Source: Pandoraea apista
Lineage (GTDB): Bacteria; Pseudomonadota; Gammaproteobacteria; Burkholderiales; Burkholderiaceae
DNA: 64,000 bases
NCBI RefSeq assembly: GCF_001465595.2
Contig: NZ_CP013481.2
Span: forward strand, 3,410,001 to 3,474,000
Reading direction: 5' to 3'
Positions within the stretch are counted from its first letter, which is position 1. Every line of letters starts with the position of its first letter. Made by a program: the position numbers and the translations under genes. Below are positions 9,056 to 17,905 of the stretch, piece by piece. Below the pieces are notes generated by a model. The model saw nothing but the letters and a program-made list of their open reading frames with translations. It was not told the origin of the DNA and did no database searches.

Positions 9056-9867
9056 ATTTCGATATCGCAGGCCACAACATCTACGCCTACACCGCCGGCA
9101 AGTCGATCGACCCCGGGCAGCCGACGGTCGTTTTTTTGCACGGCGCGCAACACGACCACAGCGTGTGGGGATTGCAGAGCCGATACCTCGCCCATCACGG
9201 CATGAACGTGCTCGCGCTGGATCTGCCGGGCCACCATCGCAGCACGGGCGCCCCCTTGAAAACCATTGGCGCAATGGCCGACTGTGTAGTGGCCGTACTC
9301 GACGCGGCCGGGCTCCCTAATGCCGCCTGGGTCGGGCACAGCATGGGGTCACTGATTGCGCTCGATGCCGCGGCACGCCATCCGGAGCGCGTGACGCGCA
9401 TCGCGCTGGTGGGCACCGCTTACCCGATGACGGTCTCCGATGTGCTGCTCGACGCGGCAGCCGAGCGCGAGCCCGAGGCCATCGCTCTCGTCAACGCGTG
9501 GTCGCACAGCACACTCGCCGCAAAGCCGTCCGCGCCCGGCCCGGGATTCTGGACTTGGGGCGGCAATCAACGGTTGATGGAACGGGTGTCACAGCGCAAT
9601 CCCGCCAAGGTGTTTCTGACCGACTTCGAGGCGTGCAACGGCTACGGTCAGGGGATGGAAGCCGCCGCCCGTGTCAAATGTCCGGTGCTCGCGGTGCTGG
9701 GGCAGCGCGACCAGATGACACCGCCGCGCGCAGCGCAAGCGCTGCTCGATGCGCTGTGTGCAGCCGGTGCACCGGTGGCGGTGGAGGTCGTGGCGGCCGG
9801 GCACGCGATCATGACGGAGCAGCCGGACGCCCTGCTCGATGCCCTCGTAAAATTCATGCGACACTGA
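9052..9867 (+). CDS. Alpha/beta-hydrolase fold protein
   Basis: 271-aa cytosolic hydrolase. It contains the oxyanion-region motif FLHGAQHDHSVW (around residues 28-39), nucleophile Ser98 in GHSMGS, a likely acid Asp in GQRDQMTP (~224) and His in AGHAIM (~251), so the triad is complete. Its ATG overlaps the metY stop by 4 bp, implying an operon and coupled translation. MetY-linked hydrolases of this kind are common in Burkholderiaceae, but the substrate is not known. Confidence 0.85.
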   Translation: MNFDIAGHNIYAYTAGKSIDPGQPTVVFLHGAQHDHSVWGLQSRYLAHHGMNVLALDLPGHHRSTGAPLKTIGAMADCVVAVLDAAGLPNAAWVGHSMGSLIALDAAARHPERVTRIALVGTAYPMTVSDVLLDAAAEREPEAIALVNAWSHSTLAAKPSAPGPGFWTWGGNQRLMERVSQRNPAKVFLTDFEACNGYGQGMEAAARVKCPVLAVLGQRDQMTPPRAAQALLDALCAAGAPVAVEVVAAGHAIMTEQPDALLDALVKFMRH

Positions 9868-9899
9868 GCGCGTCACCTTCGCTAACGAGGAGGTTTGTC

Positions 9900-10223
9900 A
9901 TGCGAGATACGCGCGATGGCGCACCGGCATTTCACCGGTTTGCCGACTTCTATCCGTTCTATCTCGGCGAGCACCGCAATCCGATCTGCCGCCGCCTGCA
10001 TTTCATCGGCTCGTGGGGCGTGATCGCCTTCCTGGTGACATTCGCCGTGACTGGCAACCCATGGTGGTTGCTCGCGGCTGTCGTCTGCGGCTACGCGTTC
10101 GCGTGGGTGGGCCACTTTTTCTTCGAGAAGAACCGGCCCGCCACGTTCCGCCACCCCGTCTACAGCCTGATGGGCGACTGGGTGATGTTTCGGGATATCT
10201 GCCTGGGTCGAATCAAGCTCTAG
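9900..10223 (+). CDS. DUF962 / Mpo1-like membrane protein
   Basis: 107-aa protein with two hydrophobic segments (about residues 38-52 and 55-72). It carries the family hallmarks FYLGEHRNPICRRLHFIG near the N-terminus and GHFFFEKNRPATFRHPVYSLMGDW. The yeast relative Mpo1 is an Fe-dependent dioxygenase acting in alpha-oxidation of 2-hydroxy fatty acids; His and Glu residues in these two motifs are likely ligands, though the bacterial role is untested. GAGGAGG lies 7 nt before the ATG at 9900. The last 11 bp overlap the 3' end of the convergent yihY-like gene. Confidence 0.85.
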   Translation: MRDTRDGAPAFHRFADFYPFYLGEHRNPICRRLHFIGSWGVIAFLVTFAVTGNPWWLLAAVVCGYAFAWVGHFFFEKNRPATFRHPVYSLMGDWVMFRDICLGRIKL

Positions 10224-11688
10224 CGCTCTCGCGGCCCTGACGTCCTTCAGGGCCGTCGCGGCCATCGCGCCCATCACGCCCGTCACGTCCATCACGGCCG
10301 TCGTTTCCCTCGCGTCCCTCCTGTCCCTCCTGCCTCGCCTGCACCCGCGGTCCCTCCAAGCCACGCGGACCGCCCTCGTCGGGCCGCCCCGCCGGGTCCG
10401 CCCGACGCCCTGCCTCCGGCTCGACCAAGGTGTCAGCGCCGTCCTCGTCCGCCGTGACGGCGCGCGGCAGTGCATCGGCGAGCGGTACGTCCCATTTGCC
10501 TTCGCGCAGCATTTCGGCAACATGGGCGCCATCGAGTGCATGGCGCTCCATTTGCCGCGCCAACTCATCGACGTTCAGCGCGAGTTGCGCCACGAGCGGC
10601 GCCAGTGTGGTCGTGCGCGGGTTCGCGAGCAGCAGCCAACGTTCGGCCGGCGGCTGCATTGTCAACCGGCCGACCCACCCCATGCGTTCGAGCCGGGTGA
10701 GCAAATCGTTAGCGTGATCGAGACTGGTACGCATGGTGCCCGCCAGTTGCGCGGTCGTACGCCCGTTACCGCTGTTCTCCCGATCACTATTGAGCAGGTG
10801 GATGAGCGTCAGCCCGTCGAGCAGATCGCTGCCCGGGAATCGGGGGTATTGGAAATGCCCGAGGCGCAACGCGGGCAGAACCGACGTTATCGTCGCTCCG
10901 AGCAAGGCGACCAGCCACGATAGATAAATCCAGAGCAGGAAGATGGGCACCGCCGCAAAGGCGCCGTAGACCGCTGTGTACGTGGGGAACTGCCGGATAT
11001 ACATACCGAAGCCGCGCTTGGTCAGATCGAACGCCAGCGCCGCCACCACCCCGCCGACCAGTGCGTCGCGCCAGTCGACCTTGCAATTCGGCATGTACAG
11101 ATACATCAGCATGAAGGCCACGCTGGTCAGCGCGAGCGGAATCAGGCTGAGCAGCGACGCCACCGCCGGCGGCAATGTGCTCACCAATGACATCGACTGC
11201 GTGAACACATAGGAACTGATCGACAGGCTCACCCCGAACAGCAACGGGCCGAGCGTGAGCAGACTCCAGTAAATAAGCAGGCGCTGCGCAAGCGGTCGTG
11301 CGCGCGGCACACGCCAGATCACGTTGAACGCCGACTCGACAGTCATCAACGTGAGCACAGCCGTCACCAGCAAACCGATCAGGCCAAACGCCGTCAGGCT
11401 TTTCGCCTTCGACGCGAACTGGTTCAGGTAATTGAATATCTGTGCGTTGACACTTTCCGGCATCAGGTGTTCGAGCAGAAACCCCTGCAAGGCGTCGCGA
11501 AACGAGTTGAAGATCGGGAAGGCCGTGAAGAGTGCGAACGTCACGGCAAACAGTGGCACGATCGACAGAATCGACGTGAACGTCAGACTACCCGCCACTT
11601 GCGGAATCCGGTCGTCCTGTGCCCGCGCAAGCGCGTATCTCAGCAATTGGCGAACGTTGTTCCAGTTGATGCGGGACAGTTTGAGCAA
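10213..11688 (-). CDS. YihY/BrkB-family inner-membrane protein with collagen-like C-terminal tail
   Basis: 491 aa. Residues ~1-290 are the conserved YihY/virulence-factor BrkB domain with about six membrane helices (RQLLRYALARAQDDRIPQVAGSLTFTS at the start, FGMYIRQFPTYTAVYGAFAAVPIFLLWIYLSW later). Residues ~290-400 resemble the winged-helix-like cytosolic extension of longer members. The last ~90 residues are low-complexity and charged, ending in 11 Gly-X-Y triplets (455-487). Function of the family is unsettled; the old RNase BN name is a misassignment. It converges with and overlaps the DUF962 gene. Confidence 0.9.
   Translation of the reverse strand: MLKLSRINWNNVRQLLRYALARAQDDRIPQVAGSLTFTSILSIVPLFAVTFALFTAFPIFNSFRDALQGFLLEHLMPESVNAQIFNYLNQFASKAKSLTAFGLIGLLVTAVLTLMTVESAFNVIWRVPRARPLAQRLLIYWSLLTLGPLLFGVSLSISSYVFTQSMSLVSTLPPAVASLLSLIPLALTSVAFMLMYLYMPNCKVDWRDALVGGVVAALAFDLTKRGFGMYIRQFPTYTAVYGAFAAVPIFLLWIYLSWLVALLGATITSVLPALRLGHFQYPRFPGSDLLDGLTLIHLLNSDRENSGNGRTTAQLAGTMRTSLDHANDLLTRLERMGWVGRLTMQPPAERWLLLANPRTTTLAPLVAQLALNVDELARQMERHALDGAHVAEMLREGKWDVPLADALPRAVTADEDGADTLVEPEAGRRADPAGRPDEGGPRGLEGPRVQARQEGQEGREGNDGRDGRDGRDGRDGRDGPEGRQGRESARA
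10228..10326 (-). repeat. Gly-X-Y-encoding short tandem repeat inside yihY-like gene
   Basis: Tandem 9-bp-based repeats encode GQE GRE GND, five GRD, then GPE GRQ GRE, a regular collagen-like pattern. Being tandem, they may vary in copy number between strains. Confidence 0.85.
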
Positions 11689-11701
11689 ATCGGGCTCCTG
11701 A

Positions 11702-12433
<732 letters not shown>

Positions 12434-12501
12434 ACGCTTGCGCTACGCCCAGCGCGTGAAGCGCACCGCTCAGCAGTAGCCCCGGCCCACGAGACAAGCC
12501 C

Positions 12502-12987
12502 ATGACTGCCACACCGCCCGACCTGCCCCAAGGTGCCGATGCCCGCGAGGCGCGCGTGTCGCCCCGGACACGCGCTGCGTCTGCGACATCTGCGACCTCC
12601 GCCATGTCTGCCACACCTCACGGCGCGCGAGCGTTGCGCCGGCTCAGCATCGCAAGTCTGCTGGCGTTGATCGTGCTGTCGGTCGCATGGGAGTTGTGGC
12701 TCGCGCCGTTGCGTCCCGGTGGCTCCTGGCTGGTTCTCAAGGCGTTGCTCCTGCTGCTGCCGTTACGTGGCGTGCTGCGCGGCAATCTGTACACGTTGCA
12801 GTGGTCGAGCATGTTCATCCTGCTGTTTCTCGCGGAAGGCGTGGTGCGTGGCATGTCGGATACGGGAGCGTCAGCCTCGCTCGCCTGGGTCGAGACGGCG
12901 CTCTCTGTCGTGTTTTTCTTCTCCACGATCTTCTATCTGCGCCCCTTCAAACGGGCGGCCAAAGCCCGCGCCGCCACTGCGCGATAG
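12502..12987 (+). CDS. DUF2069 membrane protein
   Basis: 161 aa. After a disordered, Thr/Ser/Ala-rich N-terminus (about 45 residues) come four hydrophobic segments: IASLLALIVLSVAWELWLAP, a second around PGGSWLVLKALLLLLPLRG, MFILLFLAEGVVRG, and LAWVETALSVVFFFSTIFYL. This matches the small DUF2069 family, which usually follows the WrbA-type gene in Burkholderiaceae. Function is unknown. The start is uncertain because of the low-complexity N-terminus; it may begin later, at MSATPHGARALRRLS. Confidence 0.8.
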   Translation: MTATPPDLPQGADAREARVSPRTRAASATSATSAMSATPHGARALRRLSIASLLALIVLSVAWELWLAPLRPGGSWLVLKALLLLLPLRGVLRGNLYTLQWSSMFILLFLAEGVVRGMSDTGASASLAWVETALSVVFFFSTIFYLRPFKRAAKARAATAR

Positions 12988-13038
12988 CCACGCGTCACGC
13001 GACCGCGAACCGCACGACCGGAGCGAAGCCTTTCTGCC

Positions 13039-14460
13039 ATGAACAACGTTCCATTCCTCACGGCATGCCGCGACCTGCTGGGCCGCGACCACGTGCTACT
13101 CGAGAGCACCGACACCGACGCCTATCTCGTCGACCAGCGCAAGCGCTATAAGGGGCATGCTCTGGCGGTGCTGCGCCCGGCTGATACCGCGCAGGTCGCC
13201 GCACTCGTGCGCCTGTGTGTCGCGCACGGCGTGTCGATGGTGCCGCAAGGGGGTAATACCGGCCTCGCGGGCGGCGCCACGCCCGACGCGAGCGGGCGTC
13301 AGGTCGTGATCAGTCTGCGTCGTCTCGACCGTATCCGTCAGGTGGATGCCGAGAACATGACACTGACCGCCGAAGCCGGTTGCCTGCTGGCCAATGTACA
13401 AGCGGCAGCAGCCGCGGCGCAGCGGCTGTTCCCGCTGAGCCTTGCCGCAGAAGGCAGTTGCACCATCGGCGGCAATCTTGCGACCAACGCGGGGGGTACC
13501 GCTGTCTTGCGTTACGGCAACGCGCGCGAGTTGTGCCTCGGTCTGGAAGTGGTCACACCGCAAGGCGAGCTTTGGGACGGTCTTCGCGGCCTGCGCAAAG
13601 ACAACACCGGCTACGACCTTCGCGATCTGTTCATCGGCGCGGAAGGCACACTCGGTCTCATTACTGCCGCAACGCTAAAACTGTTCGCGCAACCCGTCGC
13701 CCGCATGACGGCGCTCGCCGCACTGGACACTCCGGCAAACGCGCTCGCCCTGCTCAATCTCGCGCAAAGCATGGCGGGGCCACTGCTGACCGGATTCGAG
13801 TTGATGTCCGACTTTTGCCTCCGGCTCGTGGCCCAAGTCTTCCCGCAGCAGCGCTATCCGTTTGCGCATCACTATGCACAGGCGGTGCTGCTCGAACTCT
13901 CCGACAACGAGAGCGAAGCGCACGCGCGCGATTTGCTGGAGCGATTGCTGAGCGCCGCCGTCGAACAGGGCATCGTGCGAGATGCCGTCGTCGCGAGCAG
14001 CCTCGCCCAGTCGAACGCACTCTGGCATATACGAGAGAGCATCCCGCTTGCCCAGTCGGCGACGGGACTCAATATCAAGCACGACATCGCCGTGCCGGTC
14101 TCGCAAGTGCCCGCGTTTCTCGACGCCACCGATCCGATGGTCCGGCGCCTGGCGCCGGGCGCGCGTCTCGTCACCTTCGGCCACTTGGGCGACGGAAATC
14201 TGCACTACAACGTGATGGCGCCCGAAGGCGTCGATCCCGCCGCGTTCCTTGCGCAGTACCAATCAACAGTGACTGCCGCCGTCCACGATAGCGTGCACGC
14301 GCATCGTGGCACCATCAGTGCGGAGCACGGCCTCGGACAACTCAAGCGCGACGCGTCAGCAAAGTACAAGTCGCCGGTCGAACTGGCTTTGATGCGTACG
14401 CTGAAAAGCGCTTTCGACCCGCTCGGCCTGATGAATCCGGGCAAGGTGCTCCCCGACTGA
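13039..14460 (+). CDS. FAD-binding oxidoreductase, GlcD / D-2-hydroxyacid dehydrogenase type
   Basis: 473-aa flavoprotein. The N-terminal PCMH-type FAD domain (to about residue 220) contains VPQGGNTGLAGGATPD and the GTAVLRYGNARELCLGLEVVTPQGE stretch. The C-terminal FAD-oxidase domain has FGHLGDGNLHYNV and the closing EHGLGQLKR...MNPGKVLPD, which mark the VAO family subgroup of glycolate oxidase GlcD and D-lactate/D-2-hydroxyglutarate dehydrogenases. No GlcE/GlcF partner genes are adjacent, favouring a single-subunit D-2-hydroxyacid dehydrogenase. The substrate cannot be fixed from sequence. Confidence 0.9.
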   Translation: MNNVPFLTACRDLLGRDHVLLESTDTDAYLVDQRKRYKGHALAVLRPADTAQVAALVRLCVAHGVSMVPQGGNTGLAGGATPDASGRQVVISLRRLDRIRQVDAENMTLTAEAGCLLANVQAAAAAAQRLFPLSLAAEGSCTIGGNLATNAGGTAVLRYGNARELCLGLEVVTPQGELWDGLRGLRKDNTGYDLRDLFIGAEGTLGLITAATLKLFAQPVARMTALAALDTPANALALLNLAQSMAGPLLTGFELMSDFCLRLVAQVFPQQRYPFAHHYAQAVLLELSDNESEAHARDLLERLLSAAVEQGIVRDAVVASSLAQSNALWHIRESIPLAQSATGLNIKHDIAVPVSQVPAFLDATDPMVRRLAPGARLVTFGHLGDGNLHYNVMAPEGVDPAAFLAQYQSTVTAAVHDSVHAHRGTISAEHGLGQLKRDASAKYKSPVELALMRTLKSAFDPLGLMNPGKVLPD

Positions 14461-14596
14461 GCCGTCGGTCGTCGTTTGCCCCAACCGCGAAACGACAGGC
14501 CACGACGCAAATCGCTGAAAAATCACAAAAACACATCAAAATCGAAAGAAATGTCGTCAATTTCGCGACAAAACGCCGCGAAATACCGCCTCTTTC

Positions 14597-14625
14597 TTTA
14601 CAGATACGCGTCAAATCCCTAAACT
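14597..14625 (+). promoter_or_regulatory. Sigma70-type promoter of the MgtC-like-domain gene
   Basis: TTTACA (14597-14602), a 17-bp spacer and TAAACT (14620-14625) sit in an unusually A+T-rich patch (about 14505-14640). The predicted transcript would start near 14632, some 470 nt before the first good coding gene. Confidence 0.6.
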
Positions 14626-14631
14626 GTCTGC

Positions 14632-15104
14632 TTTCCAATAACGACGGAGTTTTCCGTGGGCAGTTGCTCTAGTAGCACGCAAGCGTCGGCAATGTCCGGC
14701 GAGGCATTGGCCCGGTAACCCGCAGTCGTCACCGACTGCCGCTGCCGGTCTTCATGCCGCAGCGGTAGTGCATCGATCGCATCGACTCCCGATGGCCTCA
14801 CGGCCACGGCGACCTCACGAGGCGATCCCGTTTTTCGCACCCCCTGACCGCAGTTCAGCGATTGATGGATGTGTTCGCACATCCGGAATGGCACGTTTGG
14901 CACATCTGTTTGGCGCTGCATCGATTCGTCGACCGCCGACAGCGTGCGAAGCCTGCCGACGCTTGCGTCGAATTCATGCATCGTTTTGCGCATCGCACGC
15001 GCTTCGCGCGCCCTCACGGGCCATGAAGCCTGCGCGAAGCCCATCGCCATGCGTCGCCAAGCCCCGGCATCCGCCGTCTCAGGCCCTTGATTCAGGAGGA
15101 CACC
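14632..15104 (+). promoter_or_regulatory. Long (~470 nt) 5' leader with terminator-like structure
   Basis: No convincing gene apart from the candidate leader ORF. At 14775-14835 an outer stem GATCGC/GCGATC encloses a GGCC-TCAC-GGCC hairpin and a CCTC-AC-GAGG hairpin, and is followed by CCCGTTTTT, so it could act as an attenuator. It matches no riboswitch class I can recognise. A long open frame on the opposite strand here looks like a codon-bias shadow. Confidence 0.4.
14656..14718 (+). CDS. Candidate 20-codon leader peptide
   Basis: GTG-initiated small ORF ending in TAA, with GGAG (14646-14649) 6 nt before the start. It lies 24 nt after the predicted transcription start, the place expected of a regulatory leader peptide. 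The product is Ser-rich (GSCSSSTQASAMS...). Expression is not shown, and short ORFs of this kind arise by chance. What raises the prior is the combination of promoter, ribosome-binding site and long downstream untranslated stretch. Confidence 0.3.
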   Translation: MGSCSSSTQASAMSGEALAR

Positions 15105-15485
15105 ATGACGCTGCACATGCTCATCCCTACGCTGTTCGATCGCGCCCGCGCCCGGCTAACGCCCGCGTCAAGCACGTCGAACCCCATCGCCTCGGCGACC
15201 GGCGGACTCGCCTCACCGCAATACCGGCTTGTCGTGCTCACTCTCGCGTCGAAAGCAGATGCCATCGACGCCAAGGTGCGCTACGCGCTGCACTCGCAGA
15301 AGCTCATACCGGAGACGGCCTCCCGCCTCGAGCGCTCAGGGGGCTATCTGCTGGAACTCGACTACGTACTGCGTTGCGAGCGCAGCCGTCGCGCCGCGCT
15401 CGTCCACCTTGTCTCCACACTCGGTGATACGCCCGGGGTTCGCGCCATTCGCTGGGAGACGGCACCGAATATGGCGCTGCGCTAA
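15105..15485 (+). CDS. Small protein resembling the MgtC C-terminal ACT-like domain
   Basis: 126-aa soluble protein. After a variable 40-residue N-terminus, a compact alpha/beta domain follows: PQYRLVVLTL, a helix with KVRYALHSQKL, SRLERSGGYLLELDYVL, HLVSTLGDTPGVRAIRWE. The order and spacing (YxLxV strand, helix, long strand, helix, GVxxIxWE end) look like the ACT-like cytosolic tail of MgtC/SapB proteins, but the MgtC membrane domain is missing. A strong AGGAGGA lies 4 nt before the ATG at 15105. The resemblance is from pattern only; no motif proves it. An independent regulator-like domain is the best guess. Confidence 0.5.
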   Translation: MTLHMLIPTLFDRARARLTPASSTSNPIASATGGLASPQYRLVVLTLASKADAIDAKVRYALHSQKLIPETASRLERSGGYLLELDYVLRCERSRRAALVHLVSTLGDTPGVRAIRWETAPNMALR

Positions 15486-15514
15486 CACACCGCTCCCCCC
15501 CCACCGCTAAGGCT

Positions 15515-15564
15515 ATCGGCCCGGCAGGCACAGACGCTCACGCGCTCTCGCCCGTCGGGCCGAT
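15515..15564. terminator. Possible stem-loop after the MgtC-like-domain gene
   Basis: Nine-bp stem ATCGGCCCG/CGGGCCGAT with a 32-nt loop, followed by only a short T-run (CATTTCTG). It might mark the transcript end; weak as an intrinsic terminator. Confidence 0.3.
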
Positions 15565-15610
15565 GCATTTCTGTCTCCACAACAACGCGTTTCGCGTCAC
15601 GGAACACTCA

Positions 15611-15634
15611 AACCTATACGTTCACGTATAGGTT
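15611..15634 (+). promoter_or_regulatory. Perfect 10-bp inverted repeat, candidate MerR operator
   Basis: AACCTATACG and its exact complement are separated by 4 nt (TTCA), 41 bp before the MerR start codon. This size and symmetry are typical of MerR-family operators lying between promoter hexamers. TAACAT (15639-15644) just downstream could be the -10. It likely mediates autoregulation and/or control of the adjoining MFS gene. Confidence 0.6.
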
Positions 15635-15674
15635 GTGCTAACATTCCGTTCATCTTCCGATCGGAGGCAAGCGT

Positions 15675-16196
15675 ATGCCCGCAGATCTCGTTCCCCAGTC
15701 GTCCACCGAAACGCCGCCAGACGACCCGCACTTGCTGACCGTCGGTCAGGCCGCCGCCGCGCTTGGCGTGACGGCGCGCACGCTGAAGTACTACGAGGAA
15801 TTGAATCTCGTTGTGCCCGCACGCAGCGGCGGACGCTATCGCATGTACACCAAGGCGGATCTCGCCACGTTCGGCCGCATTCTGCGCATGCGCTCGCTCG
15901 GCTTTTCGATCGCGGCGATCACGGAGATGCTCAAACGCCCGATGCGCCTGGTCGAAGCCGGTAAATCACGCATGAACGACGAGGATCTGCAGGTCGTTCG
16001 CGATGCCCTTCATTCGCAGCTCGATACCTTGCGCGAACGCACGGCGCAGGTGCGCCGAGAACTGCGCGAAGCGGAAAAGCTGGAAACGCAGATCACGCAT
16101 GACCTGCAGTACATCGAGCAGCGCCTTCGTGGCGTGCCCGCAGACGAGTTGCTGGCAGAGCGCGCCGCGCGAATTCGCAAGCATTCGTCCCCCTGA
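15675..16196 (+). CDS. MerR family transcriptional regulator
   Basis: 173 aa. The winged-helix DNA-binding domain occupies about residues 18-90: LLTVGQAAAALGVTARTLKYYEELNLVVPARSGGRYRMYT then LRMRSLGFSIAAITEML. A long coiled-coil dimerisation helix follows (about 100-155, LDTLRERTAQVRRELREAEKLETQI). There is no Cys near the helix end, so it is not an obvious metal sensor of the MerR/CueR type, and no effector domain is fused. The neighbouring MFS transporter, 35 bp downstream on the same strand, is the natural target. A perfect dyad lies upstream. Confidence 0.9.
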   Translation: MPADLVPQSSTETPPDDPHLLTVGQAAAALGVTARTLKYYEELNLVVPARSGGRYRMYTKADLATFGRILRMRSLGFSIAAITEMLKRPMRLVEAGKSRMNDEDLQVVRDALHSQLDTLRERTAQVRRELREAEKLETQITHDLQYIEQRLRGVPADELLAERAARIRKHSSP

Positions 16197-16231
16197 CTCC
16201 CCGCCACCGCACTCCCGCCCCGCCGCACGTC

Positions 16232-17809
16232 ATGACATCTGCCGCCCAGCCGACCGGTTCCGATGCTTCTCCGCCCGCCGACCCGCTGCGGCCGATGCGC
16301 GTCGAGGCGTACCGCTACGCGCTCGGTCTGATCCCGGGGCTCGAGTTTTTCGAGAACGCGCTGCTCGTCTACTTCGCTGTCTACGTGTCGGGCGGTGTCG
16401 ACGCCTCGCCTAAAGAGTTCGTGTGGATGACGACCGCCTACGGCATCGCCTCGGTCCTCGCTATCCTCAAACAGCAGTGGTTCGTCGAGCGCATCGGTTA
16501 CCGCCGGTATCTGACGGCATCGTTGCTGCTCTATGCTTGCGGCGCAGTGCTTGCCGGAACCAGCGAAGGCGTGACGCAACTCGTGATCGCCCGGGCGTGC
16601 CAGGGGTTTTGCGCGGGAAGCTGGATGAGTTCGTGCCGAATCCTCGCACAGGTAAGCGTGCCCGCGGAGCGTCGCGGCAAGACCGTGCAGACGTTCGCGC
16701 TGCTGCTGTTTACCGGGTCGGCCGCCGCCCCGCTCATCGGCGGGCTACTTGTGTCCGAATACACCTGGCGCACGCTGTTTCTGTGTACCGCGCCGCCGGC
16801 CGTATTACTCGCAGGGCTGGCGTGGTTTTCGATACCCGATGTCGGCCGCCTGCGCGACCGCGCAACCGGTGGCAGCTACCCATTCGCGCCGTTCATGGCA
16901 TTTGCGCTCGCCATGGGTGCATTTCAGGTCGTGCTTCAGGAGATGCGCTACACGCTGTGGCTGCAAACACCGTGGCTGCCACTGCTGACGGTCGCCGGCG
17001 TGGGCGCCCTTGTGTGGTTCGGCTATCACCAGTGGCAACACCCGACACCGTTCATCCGCCTGCAATCGCTGCGCCGCAAGGAGTTTCAGGTCGGATTGGT
17101 GTTGTATGCGGCCTATTACTATCTGGCGAACACGCAAAGCTATCTGATGCCGCGCATGCTCGAGCAAGGACTGGGTTTCACGGTCGAGCACACCGGCAAA
17201 TTGCTCGGCTATTCGGCCCTGCTCACCGTCGCGCTGTTAATGGTGTATTTCCGCGTCGCCAAATTCATCACCAACAAAAAGTTGCTGATCGTCAGCGGTT
17301 TCGTGATGACGATTGCTACCAGTCTGTGGCTCGGGGCCATGCCACCGGACGCCGGTCAGTCACAGCTCTACGGGGTACTGGCGCTCAAGGCCGTATTTGG
17401 CATTTTCACTGTGCTGCCGGTCGCCAATCTGACGTTTCGCACCTTCGATCACGAGAGCTTTGTACATGGCTATCGGCTGAAGAACATTCTTCGTCAGCTC
17501 TCCGGCTCCTTCGCCGTATCGACGATCGTGGCGTTCGATCAGCATCGGGAAGCCCTTCATCGCACTCGCCTGACGGAAGTGGCCAATCCGTTCAACCCCA
17601 TCTTCATGCAAACGCTCGATTCGCTCGCCAATGCGCTCACGCACGCCGGCGTGGCCGCCTCGCAAGCCCGTGGCGCCGCACTCGCCCAGATTGCCCAGAT
17701 GATTCAGCGCCAGGCATCGTTCCTGTCGTTTATCGACGGCTTTCACTTCATTGCCATTGTGGCGCTGTGCGGTGCAATCTTTGCGGCAGTGCAAAAGCAG
17801 CTAAATTAG
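16232..17809 (+). CDS. MFS transporter, likely 14-helix drug efflux type
   Basis: 525 aa with many hydrophobic segments along its full length, ending in a loop and a last helix (FHFIAIVALCGAIFAAV). The segment RACQGFCAGSWMSSCRIL and the long central loop (RLQSLRRKEFQ) are as in the DHA2-like group that has 14 helices. It is co-oriented with the MerR gene 35 bp upstream, which suggests substrate-induced expression. The substrate is unknown; no partner membrane-fusion or outer-membrane gene is nearby. Confidence 0.87.
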   Translation: MTSAAQPTGSDASPPADPLRPMRVEAYRYALGLIPGLEFFENALLVYFAVYVSGGVDASPKEFVWMTTAYGIASVLAILKQQWFVERIGYRRYLTASLLLYACGAVLAGTSEGVTQLVIARACQGFCAGSWMSSCRILAQVSVPAERRGKTVQTFALLLFTGSAAAPLIGGLLVSEYTWRTLFLCTAPPAVLLAGLAWFSIPDVGRLRDRATGGSYPFAPFMAFALAMGAFQVVLQEMRYTLWLQTPWLPLLTVAGVGALVWFGYHQWQHPTPFIRLQSLRRKEFQVGLVLYAAYYYLANTQSYLMPRMLEQGLGFTVEHTGKLLGYSALLTVALLMVYFRVAKFITNKKLLIVSGFVMTIATSLWLGAMPPDAGQSQLYGVLALKAVFGIFTVLPVANLTFRTFDHESFVHGYRLKNILRQLSGSFAVSTIVAFDQHREALHRTRLTEVANPFNPIFMQTLDSLANALTHAGVAASQARGAALAQIAQMIQRQASFLSFIDGFHFIAIVALCGAIFAAVQKQLN

Positions 17810-17905
17810 AATCGATGCGCCACCGGTGCACGACGGCTGCGTGTCGGCTGCACGAATACGCCGCCGATCCTTCGCGGTGGCGTTTAATTTCCGGCTACGC
17901 TCCTC

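Noticed and set aside
14619..15116. Minus-strand 165-codon frame in the leader region of the MgtC-like gene
   Set aside because: No ribosome-binding site or recognisable domain; composition looks like a G+C shadow, and a plus-strand promoter and leader explain the region better.
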